DNA of 64,000 nt from Yarrowia lipolytica (GCF_001761485.1 NC_090770.1:310001-374000); one strand, 5' to 3'; counted from the stretch's first letter, positions 1 to 11,066 are shown. Made by a program: numbers and translations. The notes: generated by a model from the letters alone, not told the origin.

Positions 1-1
1 C

Positions 2-199
2 AGCGAAATTGGACACCATGATACGAATGGAGCTGCCCTCAGAAACGTCGGCAAGGTGGACCGTTTCATTGTTGACAAGATTAGGTCGCTGCTCAAGGCT
101 GAAATCGCCTGGCCCTCATGGATCAAGGTCAGCATGGAGGATGAGGACAGTGACGATGAAGAGGGAGAGGAAGAGGGGGATCAAGAAGACGAACATTAG
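2..199 (+). CDS. C-terminal end of an unrecognised acidic-tailed protein (5' partial)
   Basis: An open frame enters from the left edge and ends at TAG 197-199, giving 65 residues. The first part looks like a folded, amphipathic segment (NVGKVDRFIVDKIRSLLKAE) and the last 20 or so residues are almost all Asp and Glu. That composition suits a nuclear or nucleolar protein tail, but I do not recognise the family. The reading frame is supported by lack of stops and by the abrupt acidic tail just before the stop. It is convergent with the next gene, whose stop lies only about 130 bp away. Confidence 0.6.
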   Translation, partial: SEIGHHDTNGAALRNVGKVDRFIVDKIRSLLKAEIAWPSWIKVSMEDEDSDDEEGEEEGDQEDEH

Positions 200-330
200 A
201 TGTATGAGTCATTGGATGGTACGGATAGGGACTAACTGTATATAGTGAAGAACATTTGGATGGTACTACTTTTCAATCATATTGGTGATGGCCTCATAAC
301 TTTTGTCATACTATTACTGCTACTTGTTCA

Positions 331-1617
331 TTATCTACCATTCTTCTCTGCAAGCATATCGTCGTATCTGAGAATACCGCCGAGCAGCACTGAGGCGCCC
401 TTGGAGCACTGCTCCTGAGTGGAGTACTCGGCGGGATTGTGGGAAATACCGTCTCTGCAGGGAATGAAAAGCATTGCTGTGGGACACACATAAGAGGTGT
501 AGCCTGAGTCGTGTCCTGCACCGGATTGAAGACGTCGGTAGGACATCTTTTCGTGCTTGGCCGACAGCTCGAGGGCCTTCTGACACTCGGGATCAAAGTG
601 CAGGGCAGGAGAGGTCCATTTCATGGAGTGTGTGAAGGTCACGTCTCTCTTTTTGGCAATCTCCTCCAGCTTATCAAAGACGGCCTTTTCCAGCTCGTCC
701 ACCTTGCTCTCGTCCGTGTGTCTGAGATCGATAGAGAAGTTGACTTCTCCGGGAATGGTGTTTGTGGACTGGGGCAGTGAGTTGATGATTCCCACGGTTC
801 CCAGACCTCCCAGAGAAACTGCCGTCTCTTCAATTGCCTGGATCATGGCAGCAGCTGCCACCAAAGCGTCACATCGTCGGTTCATGGGGGTTGTTCCGGT
901 GTGGGCCTCTCGTCCAATCACCTCTGCGTCGTACCACCGCATGCCCTGGATACCTTTGACGATTCCCACATCCTTCTCTTCTGCTTCCAGAATGGGACCC
1001 TGTTCGATATGAAGTTCGAAATGGGCAGAGAGGGGCAGATCTTTGTAGCTGGCGGGGGTGGTTCCCTTGAATCCGATTCGTTCCAACTCGGTCACAAATT
1101 TGGTATCGGGTTCGTTGACGTCTCGCAGATCATAGGCGTGTTCTTGGGGGATCTTTCCGGCCCACACACCCGAGGAAACCATGGCCTTGGGGAACCGGGC
1201 GCCTTCCTCGTTGGTCCAATCAATGACCGCAATGGGTGCATAGGTGGTATGATCGGCTTCGTGGAGAGCTCGGATCACCTCGAGACCGGCAATGACACCG
1301 GCAATTCCGTCGTATCGGCCGCCTCGAGGCTGCGTGTCGAGATGCGAGCCCATTCCAATAGGCGGAATGTCGTTGTTCTTTCCAGGTCGAACCGCGAAAA
1401 TGTTGCCCATGGAGTCCACAGTCACTTTGCAGCCCAGAGCTTCGGCTTCGGCAATGAACCACAGACGCACCTGTTTGTCGTCATCATTGAGAGTGAGCCG
1501 GTTCATTCCGCCGTCGTCGGTGGCGCCCCATTGACACGACTCGTGGATCGAGTCCCAGTATCGCTGGCCGTTGGTTTGAGCCTGCAAGTATGTCTGTGCC
1601 TGAACTGTTCCGTCCAT
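331..1617 (-). CDS. PYD3: Beta-alanine synthase / N-carbamoyl-L-amino acid amidohydrolase (M20 family)
   Basis: A 428-residue M20-family amidohydrolase. The family hydrolyses N-carbamoyl amides: beta-ureidopropionate to beta-alanine, CO2 and ammonia in pyrimidine breakdown, or related carbamoyl/allantoate substrates. Visible dinuclear-metal motifs are GSHLDTQPRGGRYDG (His92 and Asp103), TNEEGARF (Glu137/138), ELHIEQGP (His203) and, near the end, RDGISHNPAE (His393). The dimerisation lid segment GREAHTGTTPMNRR is present. Length matches yeast PYD3-type enzymes (about 450 aa) and no targeting peptide is seen, so it is probably cytosolic. The ATG at 1617 is preceded by a TATA box about 94 bp upstream. 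Family assignment is firm; the exact substrate (ureidopropionate, hydantoin-derived carbamoyl amino acid, or allantoate) is inferred from similarity to fungal PYD3. Confidence 0.85.
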   Translation of the reverse strand: MDGTVQAQTYLQAQTNGQRYWDSIHESCQWGATDDGGMNRLTLNDDDKQVRLWFIAEAEALGCKVTVDSMGNIFAVRPGKNNDIPPIGMGSHLDTQPRGGRYDGIAGVIAGLEVIRALHEADHTTYAPIAVIDWTNEEGARFPKAMVSSGVWAGKIPQEHAYDLRDVNEPDTKFVTELERIGFKGTTPASYKDLPLSAHFELHIEQGPILEAEEKDVGIVKGIQGMRWYDAEVIGREAHTGTTPMNRRCDALVAAAAMIQAIEETAVSLGGLGTVGIINSLPQSTNTIPGEVNFSIDLRHTDESKVDELEKAVFDKLEEIAKKRDVTFTHSMKWTSPALHFDPECQKALELSAKHEKMSYRRLQSGAGHDSGYTSYVCPTAMLFIPCRDGISHNPAEYSTQEQCSKGASVLLGGILRYDDMLAEKNGR

Positions 1618-1710
1618 GCTGAGTGATAGTGTTTAGTTGCGGGTTTTTGTATTGTCTTAGGCGGACGTAATTGAGTGTACTACGGCTGAACAGATCAGAC
1701 TCAACGATCC

Positions 1711-1718
1711 TATTTATA
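1711..1718 (-). promoter_or_regulatory. TATA box of the PYD3-type gene
   Basis: On the minus strand the sequence reads TATAAATA, about 94 bp upstream of the ATG at 1617, a normal yeast TATA-to-ATG spacing. Confidence 0.5.
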
Positions 1719-3404
1719 TCGGACTCTGGATCGCGTTATCGAGCGGGGGTTATCAAGGTTCGAGTATATTTAGCCGCGGTGCAGAGATTATGCAGGCATT
1801 CGAGTACCGAATGGGGGGCCAAAAAAGGCGATTCATGGCAGATTTTCTTGCTGAGAACGCTCAATTGACAATGTCTCGGTGACGAATTTGAACGTAAGTG
1901 ATTTTCTAGTCCACATCTTCTCTCAAATCTGTTCCGTGGTACCCCTAGTTTTGCGAATGACCAGTACATACTGTTGTAATTATAAAGGCATCGTGATATT
2001 TCTTGTACAGGTACAGTACATGCTTACAATGAACTGATCGGAACTCGGTTATGGGACAAGAGGGGCTGGAAATAGCCGCTATCAATGCTTGAATGTACAA
2101 ATGTTCAATCACTCTTGCAACGACGACTTGATAAGACCTATGTGCAAATCTAACACGACTTCTATACGAGCACCAACAAACCTACAAGAGCTACAGTATG
2201 ATAATCTTGGTGTGTCAAGTTAGTGATGATAGGGAGATCGGAGGTAATGTTGAGTATCCGATACTTGCAGTTTCTTGAGACTCCTGAGACATAATCATTC
2301 GACCTATTGTTTTCCCCATGAGAACCCACATCCAATCATACACCGACAACCACTGTAGACAGTTCCATCGCCTTATCCAAGCCGTTGAGTCAGACAGAGT
2401 TAGACGTTGGGATTGTTCCGAATGTACTGTAGAGTTGAATGGTTGTTATTGGGAATAGCAGTATGTTTTCAGTACGATACTTGCGATAAATCTATAACCA
2501 TGTTTGCAAGTGTCTACTGAACCAGTACAAGTATATATACACGGTACAGAATACATACACGGTACCTACATACTTAGTCTGACCATTATGAAAACCTACA
2601 GAATGAGTAAACTGTACAGAATAGACCCTTCTGTTCATCTGGGCAGAATTACCTTTTTTTCAGAGTATGTTCTTGTAGCTAATATTGTAGCTATCAGCTA
2701 TATACCCCAATTAGTGACTCCTTTATTTTATACATTTCTGGCGATTTATTCTGCTCTTGTTGATTCTCTTTATTCCAACTCAACCTCGATGCATAATGCA
2801 CCCCTCACAGATGTCGAAATGTAGGATGTTCGAGAGGAGGAACTGTCACTGAAACGGTGTGAATTTTTAACCGTTGACACTTTGTGTGTCTCAGAACACT
2901 TGTCATCAAATTTATACGAGTGCTACCTCTTAATACGCTCGTAAATAGCCGTAATTCCACGCAAATCCAACTCCACGAATTAAGGTTCCAAGAGGTGAGG
3001 AGAAGTGGGGGTCAGGCTGTGGAAAATCGGGTAAAAAACGCTCTTGGGTGGTTTTTTGCCTTGTTGAAGGCGTTATCTCGGCTCGGTCGTGCGCGTGGAC
3101 GCAGAGGCTCCACTCTTGGCGCCATTTAGCCGCTGGACTGTGTGACGTTTCGGTGCAGGAGTGACAGTGAATAGATATGATTTGGGGTGAATTAGGTGAA
3201 GTGTGGAGAAAAAAAAATGAAGAAAAAAAATGGAAAATCCAAATCAATTTGGAAAAATCTATAATAAATTCGGGGTCAATTATTCGTGCTTCTACAAGTA
3301 CAAGCATCTACGGAAAGTCCCCCTTTTAGGCCATAAAGACCCGTTTTGCCCCCGCTATACGCATAGAACCACGTCCAATAAATAATATATACATGTACAA
3401 GTAT
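1719..3404. other. Long spacer without a supported gene
   Basis: AT-rich spacer upstream of the PYD3-type gene. The only sizeable frames (near 2504-2824 and 2930-3307) have no recognisable motif and poor codon use. Short TACAGTAC/ACAAGTAC words occur at about 2008-2020 and 3294-3302, part of a dispersed pattern described in the findings. Confidence 0.6.
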
Positions 3405-3755
3405 CTAAAAGAGCTCGGCGAGGAGATTCATGACCCCAGACCACCGTCGTTTGGTGAGGATCTCCATGCACAGAACCAGGAAGATGACCTGAGTGATGAC
3501 CCACGTAAGCAGAACCAGCGAGTTGATGACCACCGTGACAAACACCACCGTCAACCACAGATTGCTGTCTGTTGGAAGCCACGAGACATGCTCAGCCAGG
3601 TGTTTGAGGTACAGATGTGGTGGTGAGGCGCTGAGATACTGTTCGATCGACCCGCTCGACGTGTTGACGAAAATGTGGAAGATGGCAATATAGAAAAGAA
3701 GAACCACTCCCTTTGCGATGCCTTTGCGGACCTGCAAGTTGCGGATGTTGGGCAT
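3405..3755 (-). CDS. Small hydrophobic membrane protein, unknown function
   Basis: A 116-residue protein starting at ATG 3755. It opens with a basic stretch (MPNIRNLQVRKGIAKG) followed by a membrane segment at about residues 16-33 (VVLLFYIAIFHIFV), a polar loop rich in Ser and His, and a long hydrophobic stretch at about 65-96 that could form one or two helices. It ends LTKRRWSGVMNLLAELF. The layout suggests an ER or mitochondrial membrane protein with two to three helices. I do not recognise the family. Good Arg/Lys start context, the long hydrophobic block and absence of competing ORFs support it as a gene, but it could be chance in an AT-poor patch. Confidence 0.5.
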   Translation of the reverse strand: MPNIRNLQVRKGIAKGVVLLFYIAIFHIFVNTSSGSIEQYLSASPPHLYLKHLAEHVSWLPTDSNLWLTVVFVTVVINSLVLLTWVITQVIFLVLCMEILTKRRWSGVMNLLAELF

Positions 3756-5315
3756 GATGTGTGAGATGCTAGATGTGCGGGATGTGTGTGATGCGTGTGG
3801 GGGGATGAGATGCTGGTCGTCGTCTGGACGCTTTTTTTTTCTTCGTTGATGTGATTTTTGTTTCGAGGCTGGCCCAGGTCGCTGTTTTCGGCTGCTTTTG
3901 TGTCCGTGTCCGTGTCGTCGTCGGTTTTTGTAAGTGTCTTGTCTTCTTGTCTGAGGTATTTGATGTTGCTATACCGACGTTGCGCCAGGTGCCTGTGACA
4001 TGCACGATATGTGGGGAATAAAGCGATAAAGCCGAGTTGTTGGGGAGGTGTGCTTTGGCTGCTAAAGGGCTGGAGACGTCGAGGAGAGTGTCGAGGGTGG
4101 TCAATAGGAATGAGACTAGTTTAAGTACGGTTGTCGGTGACACCAACGACACTGCCGTCTCCTTTGCTGTTATATTTTTCCTTTTCTTCTTCAGGCTTTT
4201 TTTCTTCCCTGCTCGCACGCTACTTTTGGTCGTGCTATAAGTGTGAGTTTATTCCCCAGTTTTATGGTTGAGGTTGATGGAATCAGATAAGTCGAGAGGA
4301 CGTGGAAAAAAGAAAAAAGAAAACACATTTACGGAGGAAATATCACATTTTGAGACTCATGATCTGGGTCTGTTCGTTGAGTGGCGGAAAAAAGCCGTTG
4401 GCCGTAGTTCTAGAGAGTCCGTCGGGCCCTCGTCACCGACTCTCGAACCTCACAACGTTACTAGCTCGCACTAATGCGGAAACTACTGATGCACGTGTTT
4501 ACTGCGTTTCCACAACGGCAGGTAGAGAGACGCAGAGCTTCATGGAGCAGCTGCGAGCGCGAGTACGAGCCTGGTGTGAGCAGATCCGTCCAAAAAAACG
4601 AGCATTTTACGACTCTGACAGCCATCTTACGGCCGGCGTCCCTTGCTATACTCGTCGAATGCCACTTGGCACACTTCCCCTCCCCCTCCGCCCCTATTAG
4701 GCGTTGACTGGGGTGGCGCCGTGGGGAAGTGAGTCAGAAGGTCTCGGGACAGCGTTGGAAGCGTGTCGGACAAAACCCTTGTCCAAGACACAGAGCGACT
4801 GTACGACGGTCCCGATAGTAACGATCCATAAAGGCCAACCGTAAGACAATGGGACGTCGTATTCGCTACCAGGCATACTACAAGTATGTACATACTGTGC
4901 GATACTGTACCTACGATACTGCACTCAGTGACAACGCGCTGTAGTATAAACAGACAAAACAGCAAGATAAAAACATTCCGGTACTTTCTATAAAGCCCCT
5001 TTTTTTTGTTCTCTGATTTAATTAGTGCATTTCACTCACTCCTCTCCACCATCCACACCCTGGAACCTCGGAACTTTGTTGGTGAGCTTAAAATCGCGTT
5101 TGCCTGTCTGAATCCACCTACAACTTTAAATGCCAACTCAAACACACCAACCCCAGATTCGAACACACGACCTCCCGTAGTGCCAATTGGGACAGACCCA
5201 TATAATCAAGTTACCCGGCCGACCCGTCGCTAAAACCCCAGCGTTCATTGGCCAACCGATATTAGAGTAGGCCAACATTGCAGCGAAATCCACACCTTAG
5301 TAACAAGACACCAAA
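3756..5315. other. Spacer with low-complexity Lys/Thr frame and a tRNA-like B-box
   Basis: Contains a purine/pyrimidine-biased stretch (about 3830-4320) that produces long Lys-rich frames on the minus strand but no domain. At about 5151-5185 the minus strand carries a tRNA T-arm-like sequence with GTTCGAATC, a good Pol III B-box, without a surrounding cloverleaf. No gene is supported before the NUZM ATG. Confidence 0.5.
5151..5185 (-). other. B-box-like tRNA fragment
   Basis: The minus strand reads a B-box word (GTTCGAATC) preceded by GGTCGTGT. The 5' half does not fold into a tRNA. It may be a decayed tRNA or an extra TFIIIC-binding site; it lies about 150 bp upstream of the NUZM start codon. 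Confidence 0.3.
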
Positions 5316-6240
5316 ATGTTGCCTGGCGGTCCCGTCCCTGTTTTCAAGGTGAGTACGAGCGGCAAGAGACGAGGGAGGTGGTATGACGGTGTTGGACTGT
5401 TCGATGGGGAAATCACGGCTTCTCCACATGTTCTGCGACATCCATGGCCCGAAGTTGTGTCATGATCACAGCTGAAGAGATGTGACTGAGAATGGAAGCT
5501 ACAAAAAGATGTGACAGGAAATGGAAGCGACAAAGAGAAGCGAAGGGAATGAATATGATATGGATGGATCCTTTTAACACGAGCGACCGACCAAACACGA
5601 CCTGAAACAACACATTCTACTACTCGAAAAAACACCATTCTATTGAGATAACAATGTTGTTTACGGTACCACACCATATCTCCATCACACACCCCACACC
5701 CCTTTCGTTACAATTCTAACCCAGAAATACACAGTCGGCTCTAAGGGTATCTGGGAGAAGCTCCGAGTTCTCCTGGCTATTGCCCCTAACCGATCTACCG
5801 GTAACCCCATTGTGCCTCTCTATCGAGTCCCCACCCCCGGTTCTCGACCCGAGGCCAATGTCTACCAGGATCCCTCCTCGTACCCCACCAACGACATTGC
5901 CGAGAACCCCTACTGGAAGCGAGACCACCGACGAGCATACCCCCAGACCGCCTTTTTCGATCAGAAGACCGTGACCGGTCTGCTCGAGCTCGGCTCTGAG
6001 GCTACCCCAAGAATCGCCGACGGCGAGGCTGGAACCAAGGCCCTTGCCAACATTGCTAACGGTGGTGTTTCTTTCACCCAGGCCCTCGGAAAGTCCTCTA
6101 AGGACGTTATCTACGGCGAGGTGCTGACCGTCAACGGTCTCCCTCCCGTCGCCCCCACTCTGGCTCCCAAGCAGTGGAAGATCATTGAGGGCGAGGCTGC
6201 CATCTACCCCAAGGGCTACCCCTGCCGAACTTTCCACTAA
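5316..6240 (+). CDS. NUZM: Mitochondrial complex I accessory subunit (NDUFA7/B14.5a type), one intron
   Basis: Exon 1 is 5316-5348 (11 codons, MLPGGPVPVFK), the intron is 5349-5724 with GTGAGT donor and CTAACCCAG acceptor, and exon 2 is 5725-6240. The product is 182 residues. It carries the accessory-subunit signature NPYWKRDHRRAYPQT and the C-terminal PKQWKIIEGEA segment seen in fungal 21 kDa complex I subunits related to mammalian NDUFA7. It acts in the peripheral/membrane arm interface of NADH:ubiquinone oxidoreductase on the matrix side. Yarrowia is a classical complex I organism, so this gene fits. The intron sits very early, as in most spliced genes of this window. A (GA)n tract follows the stop by about 65 bp. 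Family call is confident; the symbol rests on recognition of the sequence. Confidence 0.8.
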
Positions 6241-6299
6241 GTGGTTGCATATAGATAAGTTATGAAAACTGGAAAAACGAGACTGGAAGGGGAGAGAGA

Positions 6300-6306
<7 letters not shown>

Positions 6307-6337
<31 letters not shown>
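6307..6337 (+). repeat. (AG)n microsatellite
   Basis: About 15 uninterrupted AG dinucleotides in the 3' flank of NUZM. Confidence 0.95.
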
Positions 6338-6340
<3 letters not shown>

Positions 6341-7075
6341 TTGGTGAATCTTGATGTGGAAAACAGTGGAGATGCATGCAATGACTTCAATTCTGGCACA
6401 TTACGTAGCTACTTGTATCTGCCAAGTATTGAGCAGGTCGGCCTCTGTTCTTGCACCACTCGTGTAGATCGCATGTATACAAGGATGTAAACTGGAGATG
6501 TGCGACTCGGAGAGAAAGTGGATTCCGATGAACTTTATGAAGTGTCATGTTGGGGTGTTTGTGTTGGAAAAGTAGTGGTTAGAGTCCTTTTTTGTGAGTT
6601 ACTGTAGCTACTTTAGTGTCGAAATCCTCACATATCTGCAAATTGAGTCGGTATTATTTTTTCCGATTTTACCCAATTTAATACGAATTAATACGAATTA
6701 ATTAATAATTATGGATAATCCCCTTTAATTGAAATTAAACCTACTCCCAACCGCTTCAGACACGGCTTTCCGAACCGGTGAGTTTGTTGAGTGAAGCGAA
6801 GTGGATCCGAATCTTCAAGTAGGATGAATGATAAATAGATCAACCTGTCACTTTGTAAAATGATAAAGTGAGTCCTTCCGAGTAGAATGCACTTTTCGGA
6901 TTTTCCACACCTGCTCTACATCACGAGATATCAACCCACCCATGCACAACCCCGCAACTGTATGCTCTCCCCAAAGTTAATCCGTCGGATCAACTGTGGT
7001 GGAGCCAACACTAACAAGCTACCAATACGATATAAGGGTTAGTTCCCGCTCTCCTTCATCATCATCTCTCCATCA
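6338..7075. other. Intergenic, promoter side of the methyltransferase
   Basis: No coding support. A TATA-like ATATAAGG lies at about 7029-7037, roughly 45 bp before the next ATG. An AT-rich block with repeated AATTAATACG words occurs at about 6680-6705. Confidence 0.5.
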
Positions 7076-7861
7076 ATGTCTGTCAACGCCACGTCTCTCT
7101 CTTCATTCAACGCCAACCACGAGCTCTACGACAAGGCTCGGCCTTCGTTCCAGCAGGATGCCGTCAAGTGGCTGATTGACACTGCTGGGCTGCACAAGGG
7201 CTCCAAGGTGGTGGAACTGGCCGTGGGCACCGGCAAGTTCACCAAGTCGATCATCAACAATGGCTATGATCTGGTTGCGGTCGAGCCCAGCGAGGGAATG
7301 CTGACCTCCTTCAAGAAGAACTTCCCCCAGGTCGAAGCCAAGATCGGATCATCCTACGAGACTGGCATTGAAGACCAATGGGCCGATGCTGTCATTGTGG
7401 CGCAGGCATACCATTGGTTTGCCGACCACAAGTCGCTTGAGGAGCTGCATCGAATTACCAAGCCTGGAGGAAAGCTCGTGTTCATTTGGAACATTGAGGT
7501 GCTAGACAAGCTGTCTCCGTCTCATTGGCAGAAGATCTCCACCGAAAAGGTGTGGTCATACGACGTCAACGTTCCGCAGTACCGCCATGACAAGTGGCAG
7601 GATTCTTTCAAGAACCAGACGTGGTTCAAGATGCCCTACCAGGAAAAGATTCTGCCCTACCAGCTGAGTTACTCGGACGAGGACATGTGGAACTACTGGG
7701 AGTCTCGCAGTTATATCACTGCTTTGGACGGGCCTGAGAAGGCCAAACTGAAGGAGTTCATCGAGGGTGTTGTTTCCAAGGCTCCCAAGGAAGAAAGAGA
7801 TTCTGAGGGCAAGCTGGTGGCCGACCGAGGTACTCATGTGGTTGTTGCCACGCGAGTATAA
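7076..7861 (+). CDS. Class I SAM-dependent methyltransferase (Methyltransf_11 type)
   Basis: A 261-residue Rossmann-fold methyltransferase. Residues 1-40 carry the F-N-YDKARPSF lead-in common to the Tmt1/Crg1-like group. Motif I is VVELAVGTGKFTKSI (about 45-60), followed by the acidic strand-2 residue in LVAVEPSEGML and motif III-like ADAVIVAQAYHWF (about 103-115). The post-motif GGKLVFIWN is also present. These bind S-adenosylmethionine. The acceptor substrate cannot be read from sequence; yeast relatives methylate small carboxylates such as trans-aconitate or stress metabolites, so a small-molecule role is inferred. It is single-exon, and the ATG is preceded by CATCA, a reasonable yeast context. 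Confidence 0.8.
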   Translation: MSVNATSLSSFNANHELYDKARPSFQQDAVKWLIDTAGLHKGSKVVELAVGTGKFTKSIINNGYDLVAVEPSEGMLTSFKKNFPQVEAKIGSSYETGIEDQWADAVIVAQAYHWFADHKSLEELHRITKPGGKLVFIWNIEVLDKLSPSHWQKISTEKVWSYDVNVPQYRHDKWQDSFKNQTWFKMPYQEKILPYQLSYSDEDMWNYWESRSYITALDGPEKAKLKEFIEGVVSKAPKEERDSEGKLVADRGTHVVVATRV

Positions 7862-8362
7862 ACGAGTAAGAGTACAGTACGAGGAGAAGATTGAAGTACT
7901 AAAGTGAACAACTGAGTAATGAGAAAGTATGTGCTCCATCATTGAGGTATTTGAACAAGTAGCTAAGCATAGCTTGCCAGGGCGGTCATGGGCGATCAAC
8001 GTATCAGCAAGACTTGTGTTTTAGTTCAATTCTAGCTGCATGTTCTTTATGAACGAGCATTGTATTTAGATAGTCTACCTTTAGACTGTGTATATTTTCA
8101 ATTTATTTTAAATTTTTTAAATTTCTAATTTTTCGTTTTTTTCATCCTTGTTACGGGTATGAGAGGAATTTCGACGGAAAAAAGAAACGCAATAAATGAA
8201 TTATTGTGACTGATTTGGCCACAAATGGACATCTGATGCTCTTAACGCGCTCGATGCAATCCCTCGGGTCCCTCTGAGTTGCTGCGCTTACTCAGCCAAA
8301 TTTAAGTTCCAACACTGACATAAAAAAAGCGATGAAAAATCTCTTACCAACACACCATCACA
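7862..8362. other. Intergenic, nothing recognised
   Basis: Contains an A/T-only stretch at about 8098-8125 near the presumed 3' ends and promoter of TIF34. No gene or RNA is seen. Confidence 0.5.
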
Positions 8363-9376
8363 ATGCGACCTATTCTACTGCAAGGCCACGAGCGACCCCT
8401 GACCCAGCTCAAGTACAACCGGGAGGGCGATCTGCTCTTCTCCGTCGCCCGAGACAAGACCATCTGCGTGTGGTACTCTCACAACGGCGAGCGACTAGGC
8501 ACTCTCGAGGGTTCTGGAGGAGCCAACTTTTCTGTGGATGCTGATCCCACCACCACCATTGTGGCGACTGGCTCTGCTGACCAGACTGCGCGTCTGTGGG
8601 ACATCAAGACCGGCAAGACGATTCACAGCTGGAACTTCAAGACCACCGTCAAGCGTGTAGAGTTTTCCCCTGATGGAACCAAGCTCATTGTTCTGTCTGA
8701 GAAGATGATGGGTTACCCCGGTGGCATTTCCGTGTTCAACGTCAAGGCCGACGTGAACGCCACCCAGGAGACGGAGCCTATTATGGATATTAAGCCCGAG
8801 GAGGGCGCCGACAAGTTTTCGTTTGCCGTGTGGTCGTACGGAGGCAAGTACATCATCACAGCCCACGCTGACGGCTCTCTGTCCAAGTACGACGGAGCCA
8901 CCGGCGAGTTCATTGCTTCCACACAGATCCACGAGGAGAAGTTCCCCATCACCGATCTGCAGCCTTCGCCAGACAAGACCTACGTCATCACCAGTTCCAA
9001 GGACAAGACCGCTAGACTGACAGACGTGGACTCTCTCAAGCTGCTCAAGACCTACAAGACCGATACTTCCATGAACTCGGCATGCATCACCAGCAAGAAG
9101 GACTTTGTCATTCTGGGAGGAGGACAGGACGCCAAGGATGTTACCACCACCTCTTCTCGAGATGGTAAGTTTGAGGCCCGATTCTACCACAAGATCTTTG
9201 AGGACGAGGTTGGCCGAGTCAAGGGCCATTTCGGTCCCCTCAACTGTGTCGTTGCCCACCCCAATGGCGGCTCCTACGCCTCTGGAGGAGAGGAGGGATA
9301 CATCCGAATCCACCACTTTGACCCCTCCTACTTTGACTTCACCTACGATGTCGAGCGGTTTGCTGCTAAGGAGTAA
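8363..9376 (+). CDS. TIF34: Translation initiation factor eIF3 subunit i (WD-repeat)
   Basis: A 337-residue WD40 propeller protein beginning [15 protein letters not shown], a hallmark start of eIF3i. WD repeats are visible as [12 protein letters not shown]...[36 protein letters not shown] and the last [15 protein letters not shown] block with [12 protein letters not shown]. Length is close to the S. cerevisiae protein (347 aa). It is a scaffold of the eIF3 complex with eIF3b and eIF3g and acts on the 40S subunit during scanning. The gene is single-exon with strong CTC/CGA/AAG codon preference, consistent with high expression. The ATG follows CACA. Identification is secure. Confidence 0.95.
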
Positions 9377-10106
9377 ATGGTAGGTGTTATAGATGGATAA
9401 AAAAGAAAGGTCTGCGAAGCCAGCTCTTTAGTATGTAAGAGAATGAGATAAAGAAAAGCCTGCAAGAATGTACAATGAGAAATTTGACGAAGATGTTAGC
9501 TGTTGTGGATGACTGGTGCTGAAACTCGACAAAGATAGATATAGAAACGAGAGTCGAATGCAGTGTCTAGTGTAGCTCTGATTGAAGGCAAGTTGACTAG
9601 AAGCTACAAATAGCTAAGGTCAGAAGACTGTCGCAGGGTACAATCAACTGTGTGAAAGGTCAAGAAACGATTCCACTTAGTATTTGAGGTGTATTTGCTG
9701 TGATATACACATATACTATCGTTGGTGATGAAGAAACTCATAAACAGGAGAGAATAGCAATATAAAACATCTTCTTGCCATAAACTTGCATCATGAGACA
9801 CACGTTGGTGCACACACTACCCACTCATATCTGTATATGTATCTTTTATATGTATAGCGACGACCGAAACAACAGTCCAACTCGTGACTGGGGTTCGTTC
9901 TTACTCTGTGAAATCACATCCTCCTAGTTCTTACCCTACCGTTGTTGGTAGAGTTCCTAGATTCCTAGTCATGATCCGAGCCCATGGCCTCCTGAATCAC
10001 ACCAAAATGAACATGGGAGGGAAGGCAACTAACAGCTGCTCCATCCTTATCGTCTCAACCTAGAGCGGCGACGAAGGAACAGCTAGCGGCGGTGCGCCTA
10101 GCTCGT
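9377..10106. other. Convergent 3' spacer
   Basis: Lies between the 3' ends of TIF34 and the kinase gene. No domain-bearing frame, RNA or repeat was recognised. Confidence 0.5.
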
Positions 10107-11066
10107 CTATTTAACTCTCTCAAACTTGACCTTTCTGTCCTCGTCCAACACCAATCTCAACTGCCGATTGGGTCTAGTCAATAGTGTCTGCTCTCTCAGT
10201 CCGGGAATGTACATCTCATAGGCAGGCATGTAGCCATCGATGAACTTCTTGACCTGCTGGTCGGTCATGCCTGTTCCTCGTTTCTGGATCAACGCGTGTT
10301 CCTGTTGCAAACGCCACTTGTAGGTGAAGTTTATGTCCAGCGAGTCAAGGTGCACAAACGCGTCAAAGTACTTCCACAGCTGCTGGAGCTTCTTGAGCTC
10401 GTGGTTGACCTGCTGCAGATCGGAAAACTGGTGGTGTGCCAGAGTCGTTGGCACGGGCTCCTTGAGCTGATCAATGGACGAGGCCTCGAGATTGGCGGGA
10501 TCCACTGCCGGTGCCGCGTCGGGATCTGTCTCGTCACGCGCCAGACTCGTGCTCTGCGCGTACAGAGCCTCCAGCTCGTCGATGGAGATGGCTCGGAAGC
10601 CAGCACACCAGCCCTCAAACAGCACCACGTCAAAAGGGGGCGTCATGACGGGCCACTCGGACTCGGGCACGCGGTCGCCCTGGCCCTGAAACTTGCTCTT
10701 GTCGTACCGAGGCACGGGAGTCACCTTGTTCTGTACCAGGCTCTTGAGGGTCTTTTCGCCCAGAGCGACATCGTGGGTGCCAGGCTCGCCTCTGTGTCGA
10801 TAGAGCTTGTTGTTGGGGAACTCCTCCGACAGTCGCTCCTGGCCCTCGTGCGTCAGGTACAGGTCGTCCAGCGACAGCTCAATGACCTTGTAGTTGAAGG
10901 GGGCCTGTCTCAGAGCAGTAGACAGCTCGGCTACCAAGGTGGACTTTCCACAGCCCTGGGGCCCGGAAAAGCCGAGCACAAACGGCACGTTGGCGGAGGC
11001 CGAGCGGTGGGCGGAAATCAGCGGCCGCAGAAACGACACAATCGAGTTGACTTTGTCTGTGTTCAT
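10107..11066 (-). CDS. TDA10: P-loop kinase, D-glycerate 3-kinase / Tda10 family
   Basis: A 319-residue protein when started at ATG 11066 (MNTDKVNSIVSF). An upstream in-frame ATG at 11108 would add 14 residues of uncertain value. Walker A is GFSGPQGCGKSTLVAEL (about 34-50), and the LSLDDLYL and RHRGEPGTHD blocks typical of plant glycerate kinase and yeast Tda10 follow. The YDKSKF segment and VVLFEGWCAGF (Walker B-like, about 150-160) complete the phosphoribulokinase/uridine-kinase-like fold. Function in yeast is not settled; the plant relative phosphorylates D-glycerate. A lid-like Asp/Ala-rich insertion (about 180-200) is a local feature. The start choice uses the better alignment of the second Met with the family. 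Confidence 0.8.
   Translation of the reverse strand: MNTDKVNSIVSFLRPLISAHRSASANVPFVLGFSGPQGCGKSTLVAELSTALRQAPFNYKVIELSLDDLYLTHEGQERLSEEFPNNKLYRHRGEPGTHDVALGEKTLKSLVQNKVTPVPRYDKSKFQGQGDRVPESEWPVMTPPFDVVLFEGWCAGFRAISIDELEALYAQSTSLARDETDPDAAPAVDPANLEASSIDQLKEPVPTTLAHHQFSDLQQVNHELKKLQQLWKYFDAFVHLDSLDINFTYKWRLQQEHALIQKRGTGMTDQQVKKFIDGYMPAYEMYIPGLREQTLLTRPNRQLRLVLDEDRKVKFERVK

Noticed and set aside
2504-2824. 106-codon plus-strand frame
   Set aside because: AT-rich chance frame without motif or promoter.
3769-4218. 149-codon Lys/Thr-rich minus-strand frame
   Set aside because: Produced by biased base composition; no domain, and it overlaps the promoter of the small membrane protein gene.
8495-9316. 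273-codon frame antisense to TIF34
   Set aside because: Antisense shadow of a WD-repeat gene with high codon bias.
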